Shown here one piece after another: positions 1-11,847 of a DNA stretch of 64,000 nucleotides; the stretch's first letter is position 1, and every line of letters starts with the position of its first letter. Under the pieces are notes generated by a model that made no database searches, was not told the DNA's origin, and saw only the letters and a program-made list of their open reading frames with translations. Source of the stretch: Lactarius indigo (Eukaryota > Basidiomycota > Agaricomycetes > Russulales > Russulaceae); NCBI GenBank assembly GCA_025766275.1, contig JAFKAC010000008.1, forward strand, positions 930,001-994,000, read 5' to 3'. The position numbers and the translations under genes are program-made.

Positions 1-218
1 TCTTGACTGGCTGAGGCTGTTGCACAACGTGCTGGGCCTGCATCTGCCTGTTTGTAAGGAAAGGACGGCGGCGTGGACGAGAGCCCTGACTGATATGATG
101 CGGCCTTGTATGGAACGCGACGCGTGCTTGCGGAGTTTCAAGAAGACGCGCGCCTTCGCCTCACCTCGTGAAATACATCTGCGCACCTGCATACGCATAT
201 ATTCCCTCTCTAATAGCG

Positions 219-3200
219 ATGCCTAACGCATCAGACTCACTACAGCTCTTGTTGCAAGAAGACATGGACTCTACGCCTGTCTTTCCCATCATTCACATGA
301 TTAGGACCGTATGTCCACCATACTTCTCACGGTCTGTTATTTCACTAAGATTGTATGGACTTCCCCCAGGATGTCACGGTGCGTGCGGTCAATAATATGT
401 GCCGCTCCTACATGCCTTTCACTGATCAAACATGCACCGTTATTAGCATTTCATAGGTATGCCAAGTCATGCGTACAGTTAGTCGTGCTAACAGCAGCAG
501 ATACTCCATTAACTTACGAGGCGGTCCGTCGTCCCTTCCACACGCGGAGCGCCCTGACAGGAATATCTGATGCCTGTTTCAGTTGTCGGCGCCTGACCTA
601 ACATACACGCTCGTTCGCCCATTGGCCGAGAAATACCGAGATCTTCAGCACCACGGTAACAAGTCTGTTGTATTCTGCCTTCTCCTCAACCGCGTACATT
701 TCTTCCGTGACGACAACCTTGCCACGACCGCTCTCTCCCGGACTCGGGCCTATCTATGCGAAATATTGGCTATCAGATGTCTACGAGAGTATGGGGACAA
801 CCTCCTTGACTTAGCTGTTGTCACTGTTACCAGCTGGCCCGTCTACTCTGGCGCCGATCCGGTGGTGCTGAATTTAGCTCAGCAGGAGAACGATGATCTA
901 GAGGATAGAGTAGGCAATGCTATTGAAATGGCAATCATTAGCAAGGCCAAGCGATTCATCAAAAGTACACCATGTCAAAAGGTCATCAACGCTATCTGGA
1001 GGTAAATTCAAACTCTCCCTAACACACTCCTTTCATAACGAGTGTTTTCCTCAGCGGCAAATGTGTGTATCAAGCAGATAGTAGCCATTCAATCCTTTCC
1101 GACGTATGTCATTTTATCGTCAGAAACCCATTTACCTCGAACTTGTTCCTCTTACTTTCTCCCGTAGACTTATAAACGGGCACCTATTCATTTCTATAAT
1201 CCACACACTGCCCCATTGCTCGATCACTACCGGTCCGTTTGCCTTGCCAAATGTCACTTGATTGTGCTAACGGATGTCACAGCCTCAAAGTGCCTGCAAT
1301 CCGTTCCGTTCTAGAGTACTTCAAGTGGGCGATTCACTGTTGGCTCACCGATAAAGTCGTGATGTTGAAAATTGCAGCTTCCTGATTCTATTTCTACTTT
1401 TCATAATCGCAGTTGAACTGAACGAGGTTGATCGCTTGAACGCATGGGAGGTCGCGTTCATGATATATTCGCTTGGCTTCTCGTTGGAGAAAGCGGCTGC
1501 GATGCAAGAGCATGGGATTAGAGGTGATATTCTCCAAGTTTCTAACGCACCGCCCGCTCAAGGCGTCGATAGTTTTCTTCACAGGTACCTGGGTACGTGA
1601 TGAATCCCTGCAACGTTTCTGGCATTTATAAGGCGTATAGAATGGATTTGATCTAGCATTCAGTGCGTTCTCAAAGATAAGGGATTCTTGGTCCCATCTT
1701 GATCTGCTACCCACAGTACCCATATTTTGCACTTATGCGATCCTCCGTATCTATGGGATATACCATCCAAGTACGCTTCATTTTCCCTGACGATAGTGCG
1801 TAGGGTGACCAAAGTGTATGTTAGCTGGCACTTGGGCAAGGACCGTTGGCGTCGACTGCCTCGCGCTTATCGCGTGCCTTCTCTTCCCTCGGTAAGTCCC
1901 GTGTACACGTGCGCCCAAGGGTTTATTGGACAGGCGATCCATCACCATTCTAGCTTGGCCTTTGTAACGCTAAAGAACAACTTGATGGTACTATCCCTGA
2001 GGGCCATGATCAGTCAATTCGTGTTCTTGATGCTCATCGCTGCCTTCTGCTTTGCCGGCTTCTTGTACGCACTCTGGACGTAAGCTAACATCACTTTGAC
2101 CTGAGGCCATGAAGTCTGATTGTTATTGTCTAGATTAAGCAAAGCGAGAACTAGGTGCGAGTACGCTGTTGCACTGTCGCCACTCCGCTGAATTGAGGCT
2201 TCCAATAGGTATTCTATAGGGTAATACTTGTTCATCGTCTCTAGTTGTATTTGTTCACAGCCGTTCCAGTCAAATTTCGTGGTGGATGGTCGACATATGG
2301 TTCGGCCTTGATGCAGCTGGTTTCGAAAAAGCTCGTGAGTAAGCACCCGAGATATATGCTGCGATTTCTTACCCCTTGGTAGCCGAATTCGACAAGACGA
2401 TTGGCCCAATTTTGATGGTGACCTACGCCTGCCTGAGCAATACTTTACTTCTCACAGGTATGTTACTACTACGCGACAAAACAGTGCTTGCTAACGCGCT
2501 AGCTTGATCGGTAGTCTTGGTCTCAGTACGCCTACATGTAGAACTTGAGAACCCTATCCGACTAAATAACGGCAGATCCTTTCTCATACATTCTCCACGA
2601 TATCAGAAGATGCAGCTGCCGAGGTTGAGTTCTTTCGCCATGTATTGTACTATCGTACTCACCGTTCCCTAGGCAATGTTTAGGCGCGCGGTGTCAACAA
2701 TTGAAGGGTCGGTTCTAACGCTCACACGGCGCTATGTGATCTTACCATCTCCTCATTTGACAGCGTTAAGGCAGACTCTTTGTTTTCATACCAGCCTCCG
2801 ATCAACCTCTTTGCTCTCTGGATCCTGCTTCCTGCAAGTTACACACTAACGCCGCGCTGGTTCCATAAAGTCTGCTACTTCATTGATGTATGCCACTAAC
2901 TTAAATTAACCAATATCAGGTCAACGTGTTCTTAATCAGGTTCGACGACAAGAACCTGGACAGGACTAGGCTTCCAGGCTGACGTGTCTCCTCAGATTAA
3001 CGAACTTCCCGATATTGCTTACGATCGCGTTCTATGAGCGCCAAGCCAAGAAGACAGGTTCTGTAGGCGTCGGAGAGACGCTCGTTGCAACGACGGAACG
3101 CCTTATAGAAACATTACCAAGGAATATGAGGAGATGGAGTAGGTTTCTTCGCACATCCGGTGTACTGTGGCCGACAAAGATATGTTACAGCGTTGCTCGA

Positions 3201-3898
3201 AAACTTTCTCCCCGGTGGAGGGTCAGATATCGATGCGGTTGGTGTGCTTGCTGCTGATACGCTGGGATCAAAAAATTGAGGTTTTCTTAGATATTCGAAC
3301 TCGAGGAACAGCTCGATAGTGCATTGGATACACATGACTTCTGGCGCATTACCACCGATGGGACGTCAACGCACTGGGTCTCTCAGACAGACTCGAGGAT
3401 CGATTGGGAGCAAGCGAATGCCATCGATGTCATCTATAAAGCCAGACGGCTCTCCTGGACGTCAAGCACGACATCGCGTTGCTTCGGTCTTAAATAGGTC
3501 AATGGATACTATGACGCAAGCAAGCCCGCTAGCGCAGTTGTTCCAGCCACTGATCGTGGATGAGGCAATTCCGGAGGATGCGTATCCGCAAGCTGGAACA
3601 CGGGACGGGGTGAGCTATGGTCCTGCGACGCGACGGCGGCTAGTCATCGGGGACAATGCTACAGAAGGCGACTCCAGCGAACAGAGAGAACGAGAACGAG
3701 ATCGTGTCAAGCTTGGGGGAGCGGTCAGGGTTATTATGGGAGCCGGAAACAGCTGAAGAGACCCAGGAAAAGGATTCGACGTTGGGAAGTTTGGAATGGG
3801 CGAGACGATTGGATTCGATCGAGAAGAGGCAGAAACGGATGGAAGAGCTCCTGGGTGATATTTTAGCAGCGGTTGGAAAGAGTGACGGACGAGGGTGA
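219..3898 (+). CDS. YVC1/TRPY-like vacuolar cation channel, many introns
   Basis: This gene probably encodes a TRP-family cation channel of the fungal vacuole, which releases Ca2+ to the cytosol. I start at the ATG at 219: exon 1 (219-308) ends in VFPIIHMIRT before a GT donor. An exon near 503-523 gives DTPLTYEA, and the exon opening at 583 continues LSAPDLTYTLVRPLAEKY. Later exons give NGFDLAF, a membrane segment with FLMLIAAFCFAGFLYALW (about 2015-2080), the pore-side stretch DKTIGPILMVTYACLSNTLL (about 2385-2445) and INLFALWILLPASYTL (about 2798-2850). The C-terminus holds ASPLAQLFQPL, SYGPATRRRL and a short coiled coil ending GDILAAVG at the stop at 3898. Order and content match fungal YVC1 relatives. 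Odd: the reading frame changes between about 3345 and 3490 and again near 3650-3660 without a convincing intron. Exon borders between 1020 and 3300 are only partly resolved. Confidence 0.8.
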
Positions 3899-4038
3899 CG
3901 GGATAGTGACGTCGTGACAGTAACGGTGGAATTGTTTTAAGTGACCAAGAAGGAAGCGCTCGGGTGCGAAGAGAGACGACCGACCGACCGGATTCCGAGT
4001 GCAGCTCGTCGCGTCGACCTTACTTAGTATCTTCTCTC

Positions 4039-7000
4039 ATGGGCTACTCACAAGATCAGCCCGCCCTCCCTTCCCTATCTACTAATCCGTTACCCATCCC
4101 ACTCTCTCCAAACCCTCACGATTCCCCTCTCCAGTCTCCTCACAGACTCTCCCCAGCTCATGAAGGGCCCTCCTCTCTCCCTACACCGTCCTTCCTCAAC
4201 GGCCCAGACAGACCTGCTCTACCCACCCGCGCGTCCACTCTTGGGACGGCTAACGAGTTTGATCACATTAAGTCCCAGTCCGACCCCTCCTTGCCAAAAC
4301 ACTCTCGAAGCGAGGACTTAAATCATTCCTCTTTCGTCCTCTCCGTCCCCTGCCTTCCTCTCGTCCAGTCGCCCAAGCACCCCAGGTAGCGGCTCCCACG
4401 ACCGCAATCAGGCCTCCTCGTCTGAACACTCGGGTAAATCTACTAGGACTCTGAGCGGAACATCTCTGTCCTCACAACCTCCACATCTTGCAGATAGCCG
4501 TCTAGCTCCTTCCGTTCTCTCTTCTAGTAGCGCTACCTTGGTCTCGTGAGTCCTTTGCCCCCAGGCTACCCCCCAAACACATCTCTCTTTCTACTCGTTG
4601 CTGTTTTCTAACAGAAGCGATCCGTGCTAACTCAGATTATGCTCCGCTTGCGGACTCCCCATGCATGGCGCGTTCGTTCGAGCCCTTGGAACTGTCTTCC
4701 ATCTTCAGTGTTTCAAGTGCATAGTAAGCGTTCTCACGTTCTCTACCTCGAGCTCTTCGTCACCTCTTTGTAGGATTGCGGTGACGTTGTCGCTTCCAAA
4801 TTTTTCCCCATCGATGGTACCGATGGCAAGCAGCAACCGCTATGTGAAAGGGACTATTTCCGACGGCTCAATCTTATCTGCGCGAAATGCGGTATGGCAT
4901 TAAGAGGCAGTTACATCACGGCGTGTAGTACGTTGCATACTTGATTCGTGACACCCCGGATCCGTCTCACTCCCCGGCAGATAGAAAGTTCCACGTTGAA
5001 CATTTCACATGTTCTATATGTCCAACCCTTTTTGGACCACAAGACTCATATTATGAGCACGACAACGACGTATACTGTCATTACCATTATTCTACGCGCT
5101 TTGCCACCAAGTGCGCAGGTTGCAATACTGCCATTCTCAAGCAGTTTGTGGAGATCAATAGAAACATGCGTGATGAGTGCTGGCACCCTGAGTGCTACAT
5201 GATCAACAAGGTCTGTGGTTACCCTCGGCCACGGCACACCTCTAGTTGCTAATCATGATCGGTTCCTATCTGAAAGTTCTGGAACGTCAAAGTCGTTTCC
5301 CGCCGACCGACAAGCCTCACAGAGGCGCCTGCTGACATAACCGAACCTCCCTACACGGAGGAAGAGCGGAGGGAGACACATACGTCATTGAAGGAAAAGC
5401 AAATCAGGATGGAACAACAGGTTTATCGTATATGGACGTGAGTTTTCTCAGCGGTGTTTTTACTTACCTTCTCGACGGGAATTCTAACGCCCGTGCCAGC
5501 GTGCTATCAGCATTTGAAGAGTCAAGTGCAGCGTGCATTTCAGACATGCTACGACACGTGAGCAGCGGACAATACCTGGAAGCCATCCGCATGGCAGAGA
5601 AATTTATCCTCCACGTGGAAGTGCTTTTCGCAACAATTGACGACCTTGAGTGGCAGTTTACTCAGCTTAGCATGAAAGGTATGTGTTGCGAAGCGCCCCT
5701 GACGACCAATTTCTTATTTGAGATCCCAGGCATGTCACATGTCAGAGAAGCGCGTATGCTCTGCCGAAAAACGGTAGATTTGTTCACACTCTTGTCGCAC
5801 ACTCAAGAGACAGGCACACGCCGGATGGGCATGACCCAGGAACTATTGGCCCTGGTCACGGGACTCGCCCACTACCTTAAGATCCTCATCCGCATTGCGC
5901 TCACGGGCGCACTCAAGCTAGAACGCGAGCATGGCGTACGTGAAGCAATGCAATCCTTCCTTGACAAACTCCACCTGCTCGCCGTTCAAGGCGGTAATCC
6001 TTCTGCGCGCCGGATGATGAAAGGCGCCAAAGGCGAGGTCTTTCCCTCCCAGCGTCCTAGTTCGGGCAATGCAGGCACCAATGGGGTCACGTATGGCTTC
6101 CGTAGCTTGGCACCAGAAAACGCTGGGGAATCCCCATTTCTCGGCGCTCCACGCGACCCTGCGCTGAGTGGCGTGCCAGTTGTGAATCCCCCCAGTGACC
6201 TGTGTGTCAAATGCAGCCTCACGGTCGAGGAGGACTGTGTACGCCTTGGCACGTACCAACGCTGGCATTCGCACTGCGTGCAGTGTAGTATGTGCGGGAA
6301 AGTTGCAGCGCCACCAGCGCCTGCGCCTGCCGATGACAAAGCCAAGGAAAAAGAGAAGGAAAAGGCCGAAGATGGGGGGGCCACTCCAAGGATCACGACC
6401 GCACGCAGGCCTCCGGCTAACGTGGACTTCTTCGCTTATCAACTGGACAGCGTGGTGGATACGCAGTCGTTCGGTGCTGTGCCGACCGCCATCTATTGTA
6501 CAGACCATGCGCATCAGGGCTGCCGTCCAGGTTTCCAGGCTGTGTCGCGCCTCGAGCAATATGCGTTTTTGTTAAACGTAGCCCTAAGGAGGCTGTATCT
6601 ACTCCTCAAGAAGCGCAAAGTTATTCCGCTCACACCTAGTATGTGTTTTTTTCTCTCCATCACAGCGTGCGGCACTCACCCCACCTATACCACACCCACA
6701 GCAACGGCCACATCTCCCGGCGAGGCCGAGCATGATCCCGTACCGTAATTCTCAAGACATAATGCGTATGAAGAGCGTTCATCTTGACAGGAAGCTTTCA
6801 GCAACAGCTCATGTACCAAAGCGCTCCACCATCGTCGAGAGCCCCAGCGGCAAGGTTGCACATCCAAGCGACGTGTTTACGTCATCAGGACAGGGCAACG
6901 GGCGCACGCAGTCACAGCAGACTGATTCAACCCTCGCTGCTCAAGGGCAGCGTCCTAGTAATCAGCAAAGCGTTCCGGGTGCTGGCGCTGGCGCAAGTTC

Positions 7001-9073
7001 TGTACGCACGCAGAGGCCTGCTCAGGTACCAGGGCAACAACAGCAGTCGCCACAACCTCAACTACAAACCCCACAAGCCCGCCCTCCCCGCCCTCCCCTA
7101 AACCCTACATCCGTGGTACCATCTTCCGCCGACTCTCGACCCAACTACCTGCGCAAAAATACGGATGTTAAGATTGTCGATGAGCCTACGCCATCTTCAC
7201 CTTCTAGTGCTGTATCGCCGGACGGTGGTCCGTTCAGCAATGTACCGCCACCTGGACCGACGCTCGAGGGGATCACACTCGCCGACATTCCGCAACTTGC
7301 TGAGGCTGCGCAAGCGATGGAGCAACGCCGCTCGCTACCGCGCCAGAGCTTGGTACCTTACATCGCTGAGCTGACCCCACTTGAACTCGCGATCGTGCGA
7401 CATGCTGCCGTAGTGGTATTGTACCGCTCGCCGTTGCGTGACCAAGTGGATTTGGACGAGATTTTGGAGATGGTCGAGGTGAAAAAGCAGGGGTTCTGGG
7501 GGAAATTATTCAAAGGCAATGATAAGAAGAACATCAAAAAGAAAGGTACGTTGTCGCATCGTTAGGTTTTTCTCCTATCGGGACCCGGCTGATAACGGAT
7601 CGTGTGGCCAAAGGCCTCTTTGGGGTTCCATTAGAACTGCTTGTCGAGCGTGAAGGTGCCGACTCATTACATGGCGCGTCGAGAGCCACTCTTAGAGTGC
7701 CAAGCTTTATTGACGATGTGATCTCGGCAATGCGACAGATGGGTGGGTGTCTCATACTGCTTGAATATACTCACTTGACGTGCTTATGTGCACGTCTTAC
7801 ATTGTAGATATGTCGGTCGAGGGTATCTTCAGGAAGACGGGCAACATCCGGCGGCGGAAGGAACTCATCGTCGCACTCGACCGCGACGAATCTTCTGTGG
7901 ATTGGAGCACGGAGCACCCAGTTCAGATCGCCGCTTTGTTGAAGCAGTTCTTCCGCGACCTTCCTGATCCTCTCTTGACATTCAAGCTACATCGCCTGTT
8001 GCTTGCGTCAGCTGGTGCGTTTGAAGGACGCTCACTGTAGATTGCCTATCAGTGACCTTATGTCTGGCTTCAGGTCTGCAAAATGATGAGGACCGCAAGC
8101 GATTACTACATGTGCTGACACTCATATTACCAAAGAGTCACCGAGATACACTGGAAGTTCTTCTCGTCTTCCTCAAATGGGTGGCGTCGTTCGCACACAG
8201 CCTTGACGATACTGGCAGCAAGATGGACCTTCCGAATCTCGCGACCGTTATCGGGCCAAGCATTCTTTTCTCGGCTGGGCGGGACCCTGCATTCGAATCG
8301 AGCTTTGGCGTTATCCGGGTGGTGACAGAGTTATTGGAAAACCAGGACGAGTTTTTCACTGTTCCGGAGGACTTTTTGCCGCTCATTCACGACCAAGAAT
8401 ATTTTGCTCATAGCATGGAGCTGCCCGGTAAGGACTTCATGAAGAAATGTGATGTGTACATGCGTCAAAGATCCAGTGGCCGCGCCGGGGGATCATTGAT
8501 GTCACCCATTTCCGGCTCTTCGCCGTTTAGCTCTAACAACGCCAACCTGGCGCATCTAAACAGATCTGGAGATTTACTGGACTCACGGTGGGTTCCAACA
8601 TGCCTCGGGGTTTTGAATCACATCATCATTGACGTCTACTGTACGTATTAAGCAGCGCAGGACCGTCGTCGTCGTCATCGCGAAATGACAGGCCTGGGAA
8701 CTTACCTACCGCCCAATCCGAGAACCACATCCGAAATGGATTTCAATCCCGGCAACAGTCCCCCCAACCAGGCGTCTCCACCCACTCCGCCTCCTCGTAC
8801 CCGCCTCCGGGCGGCTCGGCCTCGGCGTCGTTTTCGCAGACCGCCATGATGATCCAGACGCCCCAGCCGAGGCAGCCCCTGAACGACCAGCAGCAGCAAC
8901 AGCAATCCGACGTGGAATGGGCGAACGCACAACGTCCACCGCAACTTCCGACGTCGCGGCCCAGCTCGGCTACCCTCACGCGGCCCAGTGGGGAAACACC
9001 ACCGCCAGCGCCCAACTATTCGCCCAACGTGCACGGGCCACCGACGCCTGTACAGTTGCGGCAGCGGACGTAG
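4039..9073 (+). CDS. LIM-domain Rho GTPase-activating protein (Rga1-like)
   Basis: This is a large cytosolic regulator that switches off Rho/Cdc42-type GTPases in polarity and cytoskeleton control. A Ser/Pro-rich N-terminus is followed by zinc-binding LIM modules: CSACGLPMHGAF (about 4640), CAKCGMALRGSY (about 4893), CAGCNTAILKQF (about 5115) and, after a helical segment, CVKCSLTVEEDCVRL (about 6205). The last LIM module is split by a charged low-complexity insert (about 6300-6420). A Pro/Gln-rich linker leads to a RhoGAP domain (about 7600-8400) with the arginine-finger motif EGIFRKTGNIRR, then LLKQFFRDLPDPLL and LPNLATVIGPSILF. The tail is Gln/Pro-rich and stops at 9073. At least eight introns are visible, for example 4546-4635. 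The start at 4039 is the first in-frame ATG, but the frame changes before about 4390, and the join near 6640-6660 is also uncertain. Confidence 0.88.
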
Positions 9074-9850
9074 TTGGTTCGTCTTTTTACTCGGGGCTTA
9101 ACTATCTCAACGCGTGCGCGTGGAGAGGGGAAGGCTCTACTTTAGAGTCGTCGCCGCCGCCTCATTGCGTCTATCTTTTTTTTTCTTTTTCTTTTTCTGT
9201 TTTTACTTGTTCTCTCCTGCGTCACTATATCTGTAACCCCACGTCCCTTTTCTTTTTTTCTTTTTTGTCCTAACACCTGGCCCTCGCCTCCACCCGCCAC
9301 TCTTTGTTTACACATTTATGAAGATGGACAAAGAACTCTTTCCCTACCCTTCCTCGCTCTCTTTCCCTTTCTATCTTTTCTCTCTTCTCGGCAATTATTC
9401 ATGATACCCTCGCCATACCCCGATTGTATCCCCTGCACCCTCTTCGGCTGCCGTGTAGCCGCATGAAATAACAAAGTGATCACCCTGGCGCATGCCGAAT
9501 GGCTATCGCGATGATATGTGTCATGAGTTAGCATTGCAGCAACTGCAAGAGGGACATTCTTTTCCACTTTACTGTACAAATCCAGCACGTGAGACGAAGG
9601 TCGTGCCAAATTCACGACACGATATCTATTTCATCATGTATTGATCTGCTCAGCGAGAACCAGTTGCTGCAGTCAGCCTGGGTTGACGCTATCTCCCGTC
9701 GTACGTGCCCAAGTATACACCCTTTATCGCGTGGCGGAAACGAGGAAGTCGACTTTACACCCAACAGAATAGAGCTCAATAAGTACAGATTGGGCATATT
9801 TTTGGTGCAATTCAGACGTGACAGTAAAAGGTCAATACAAATGCATGCAA
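9074..9850. other. Convergent 3' intergenic region
   Basis: This stretch lies between the stop codons of the RhoGAP gene (+) and RPS15 (-). It holds long T/C-rich tracts on the + strand (about 9175-9275 and 9335-9395), which fit 3' untranslated sequence and poly(A) signals of the two convergent genes. I see no conserved coding exon. Open frames on either strand here are short and of low complexity. Confidence 0.6.
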
Positions 9851-10711
9851 TTACTTGAGGGGAATACTTAAAAAGAGGAGGACGTGAGCTCGAAATTTTA
9901 TATGAAACAGACAAGAAAACGTACAAGCGAGAAGCTATACAAGGCCGAGAGTAAAGAATGGTGAATAGCGCCCATAGCGATGGACACAATAGGTAACTTA
10001 CAGTGCGTCGCACCAATCTAGTTCGCGAAATGTTAGTCGCTGAAATACGAGGGGCTGAAAAAACGTACACCAGGGCGACCATGCTTAACAGGCTTGTAGG
10101 AAACAGAAAATTCTCCAAGGTAGTGGCCGACCATCTCTGGCTTGATTTCGACAGAGTTGAAGACCTGTGAACCACAGACACTGAGAATCAATCCTCACTG
10201 CTAGATAAATGGTAGGGACACACCTTTCCGTTGTAAATTCCAACAACAGAACCAATCATCTCAGGAACAATGATCATGTCACGAAGATGGGTTTTCACGA
10301 CGGTAGGCTTCTCGTTCGGTGGTGCCTCCTTTTTCGCCTTACGCAGTTTTTTGATGAGTCCCATGGGGCGGCGTTTCAGGCCACGTTGGAACCGACGGCG
10401 TGCGCGAGCGTGGACGATCTAGAGAACATCAAGTCATCATCTGCCAGCCCGCCCTTCGGCAACTATGAGTATACCTCAACGAACTACGAAAATCAAGGCA
10501 ATGAATAAAAGTACGGTTACAAGTAATAGTCGACGTACCTCCTCATTGCTGAGATCCAAGAGCTTGTCGAGCTCGATACCGCGGTATGAAAAGGTACGGA
10601 AGGTGCGCTTCTTCTTGAGATCGGCAGCGACTTGCGGGTCGGTGACGGTTGAATCTGCCTAAGTTTACAGGTTTGTCGAGCACATCGCGCTGCGGTGATG
10701 ACACGCACCAT
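9851..10711 (-). CDS. RPS15: 40S ribosomal protein S15 (uS19), with microexons
   Basis: This is ribosomal protein uS19 of the small-subunit head. Exons on the minus strand: 10709-10711 (ATG only), 10539-10658, 10475-10483 (9 nt), 10224-10418, 10069-10164, 10002-10017 (16 nt), 9925-9934 (10 nt) and 9851-9866 (16 nt). All introns have GT-AG ends and are 50-67 nt long. The product is 154 residues, the usual length. Recognisable stretches are [55 protein letters not shown] and the C-terminal THSSRFIPLK. Without the two smallest exons, FVE and the end of the protein are lost. The first intron starts right after the ATG. The gene is divergent from the P2 gene, which suggests shared control of ribosomal protein synthesis. 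Confidence 0.97.
9925..9934 (-). other. RPS15: 10-nt microexon of RPS15
   Basis: The exon reads CTTCTCGCTT on the minus strand, between a gtatag acceptor and a gtacgt donor. With the 16-nt exons on either side it codes the invariant tail THSSRFIPLK and the stop. The flanking introns are 58 and 67 nt long. Skipping it would shift the frame and lose the tail. Confidence 0.92.
10475..10483 (-). other. RPS15: 9-nt microexon of RPS15
   Basis: The exon reads TTCGTTGAG on the minus strand and codes FVE. It is preceded by a tag acceptor and followed by gtatac. It splits what would be a 120-nt intron into introns of 55 and 56 nt, the normal size here. It restores the conserved [15 protein letters not shown] stretch; skipping it would delete three residues in frame. 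Confidence 0.9.
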
Positions 10712-11093
10712 GGTGATTGCTGAATAGTCTGATCTCGAGTCGTATTGGTTAGAGTGGTGGATCGAATTGAGTTCGGTCGGAGCCTCAATCAGCAATTCGG
10801 TGGCGCAAACTCTAAACTGGTACTGTACAGTAGACAACACTAAGAGATCTCAGAAAAGTGCAAGTCACTCACATCATCACATACGACGGATAGAATCCAC
10901 AGGTCCTCCCATTGCGGATTAAATGTAACAGTTCATGGCTTAAACTTTTGAGCGTTCGTTCGTTCTGACTCTAGACATGGCCCACCAGTGATTTGTGGCT
11001 ACCCACCTCTGCACATCCGACAAAACTAAAACCGCCCAAAAGTCTCTATACTTTATTCTCATGGGTCACCACGCGCTGATGTAGCATTGACAG
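10712..11093. promoter_or_regulatory. Divergent ribosomal-protein promoter
   Basis: These 382 bp separate the start codons of RPS15 (-) and the P2 gene (+). They must hold both promoters and 5' leaders. A pyrimidine-rich segment lies near the P2 side (about 11040-11070). I see no TATA box or other site I can name with confidence. The layout suggests coordinated expression of two ribosomal proteins. Confidence 0.6.
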
Positions 11094-11604
11094 ATGCGCT
11101 ACATCGCTGCGTACCTCCTCTTGAAAATTGGCGGAAAGGATTCGCCGACGGCAGCCGACATTACGAAGGTCGTCGAATCTGTTGGGATTGAGGTTGACAA
11201 ACAGCGTGTCAAGTTACTACTTTCCGAGCTTGATGGTAAAGACATCAATGCTGTGCGTTTTCTATCTCCTTGTTTCTATTCCCAAAGCAATGGACTTTTC
11301 TGCAGCTTATCGCTGAGGGTTCCAGCAAGTTAGCTTCTGTACGTGTTCACTGGTGCTGTTGCTCCACTCGTAGATGACTAATTGATCTCGCTCTCGAAAA
11401 GGTGCCGTCTGGAGGTGGGGCCGTTGCCGCGGCGTCAGCTTCTGGCGGTGGGGCTGCTCCTGCTGCCGCGGAGGCCAAAGAAGAAGAGAAGAAGGAAGAG
11501 AAGGTGCGCACGCCCATCTCCGCCCATAGTTCCCCATTTGATCCCTTTACTCTCCTTTGCAGGAAGAGTCCGACGACGATATGGGCTTCGGTTTGTTCGA
11601 TTAG
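11094..11604 (+). CDS. 60S acidic ribosomal stalk protein P2
   Basis: This is a stalk protein of the large ribosomal subunit, which recruits translation GTPases as part of the P0-P1-P2 complex. Four exons: 11094-11252, 11306-11338, 11402-11503 and 11563-11604, giving 111 residues, the normal P2 length. The N-terminal dimerisation domain begins MRYIAAYLLLKIGG and contains GIEVDKQRVKLLLSELDGKD. An Ala/Gly-rich hinge and an acidic Lys/Glu stretch follow, and the protein ends in the conserved stalk tail EESDDDMGFGLFD. The MRYIAAYLLL start distinguishes P2 from P1. All introns are GT-AG and 53-63 nt long. Confidence 0.96.
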
Positions 11605-11826
11605 GTTACAGTTGTCCCGATGTAATATCCCCAAAGCTTGCGCCTCGTTTTCCGATGCACGTTGGTCGGCACTTTTGACGAGTTGAAATAGCTTGCTGTC
11701 CAAATCTTTGTGTCGGAATACATATTCGTGCCAACAAGCGCCGGCTGACGAAAGCCTATTCGGCATTCAGACCCATTATTCATCGTATATACTGTAACTT
11801 GGCTCCTATTCGTGCTTGGCTTTGGC

Positions 11827-11847
11827 CTTGAAGCTTGAAGCTTGAAG
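11827..11847. repeat. Three tandem copies of CTTGAAG
   Basis: Three perfect 7-bp copies stand head to tail at 11827-11833, 11834-11840 and 11841-11847, just downstream of the P2 gene. This looks like a simple local expansion. Confidence 0.8.

Noticed and set aside
1..218. Possible end of a gene from the left edge
   Set aside because: The 68-codon open frame here has no recognisable content; it is probably the leader of the YVC1 gene.
3610..3643. 34-nt intron that would fix the YVC1 frame
   Set aside because: It is shorter than any other intron here and would remove the conserved SYGPATRRRL stretch.
5918..6559. 213-codon open frame on the minus strand
   Set aside because: It is the antisense shadow of LIM/RhoGAP exons and shows no family resemblance.
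9612..10181. 189-codon open frame on the minus strand across the RPS15 3' end
   Set aside because: It reads through RPS15 introns; splicing with tiny exons gives the true conserved tail.
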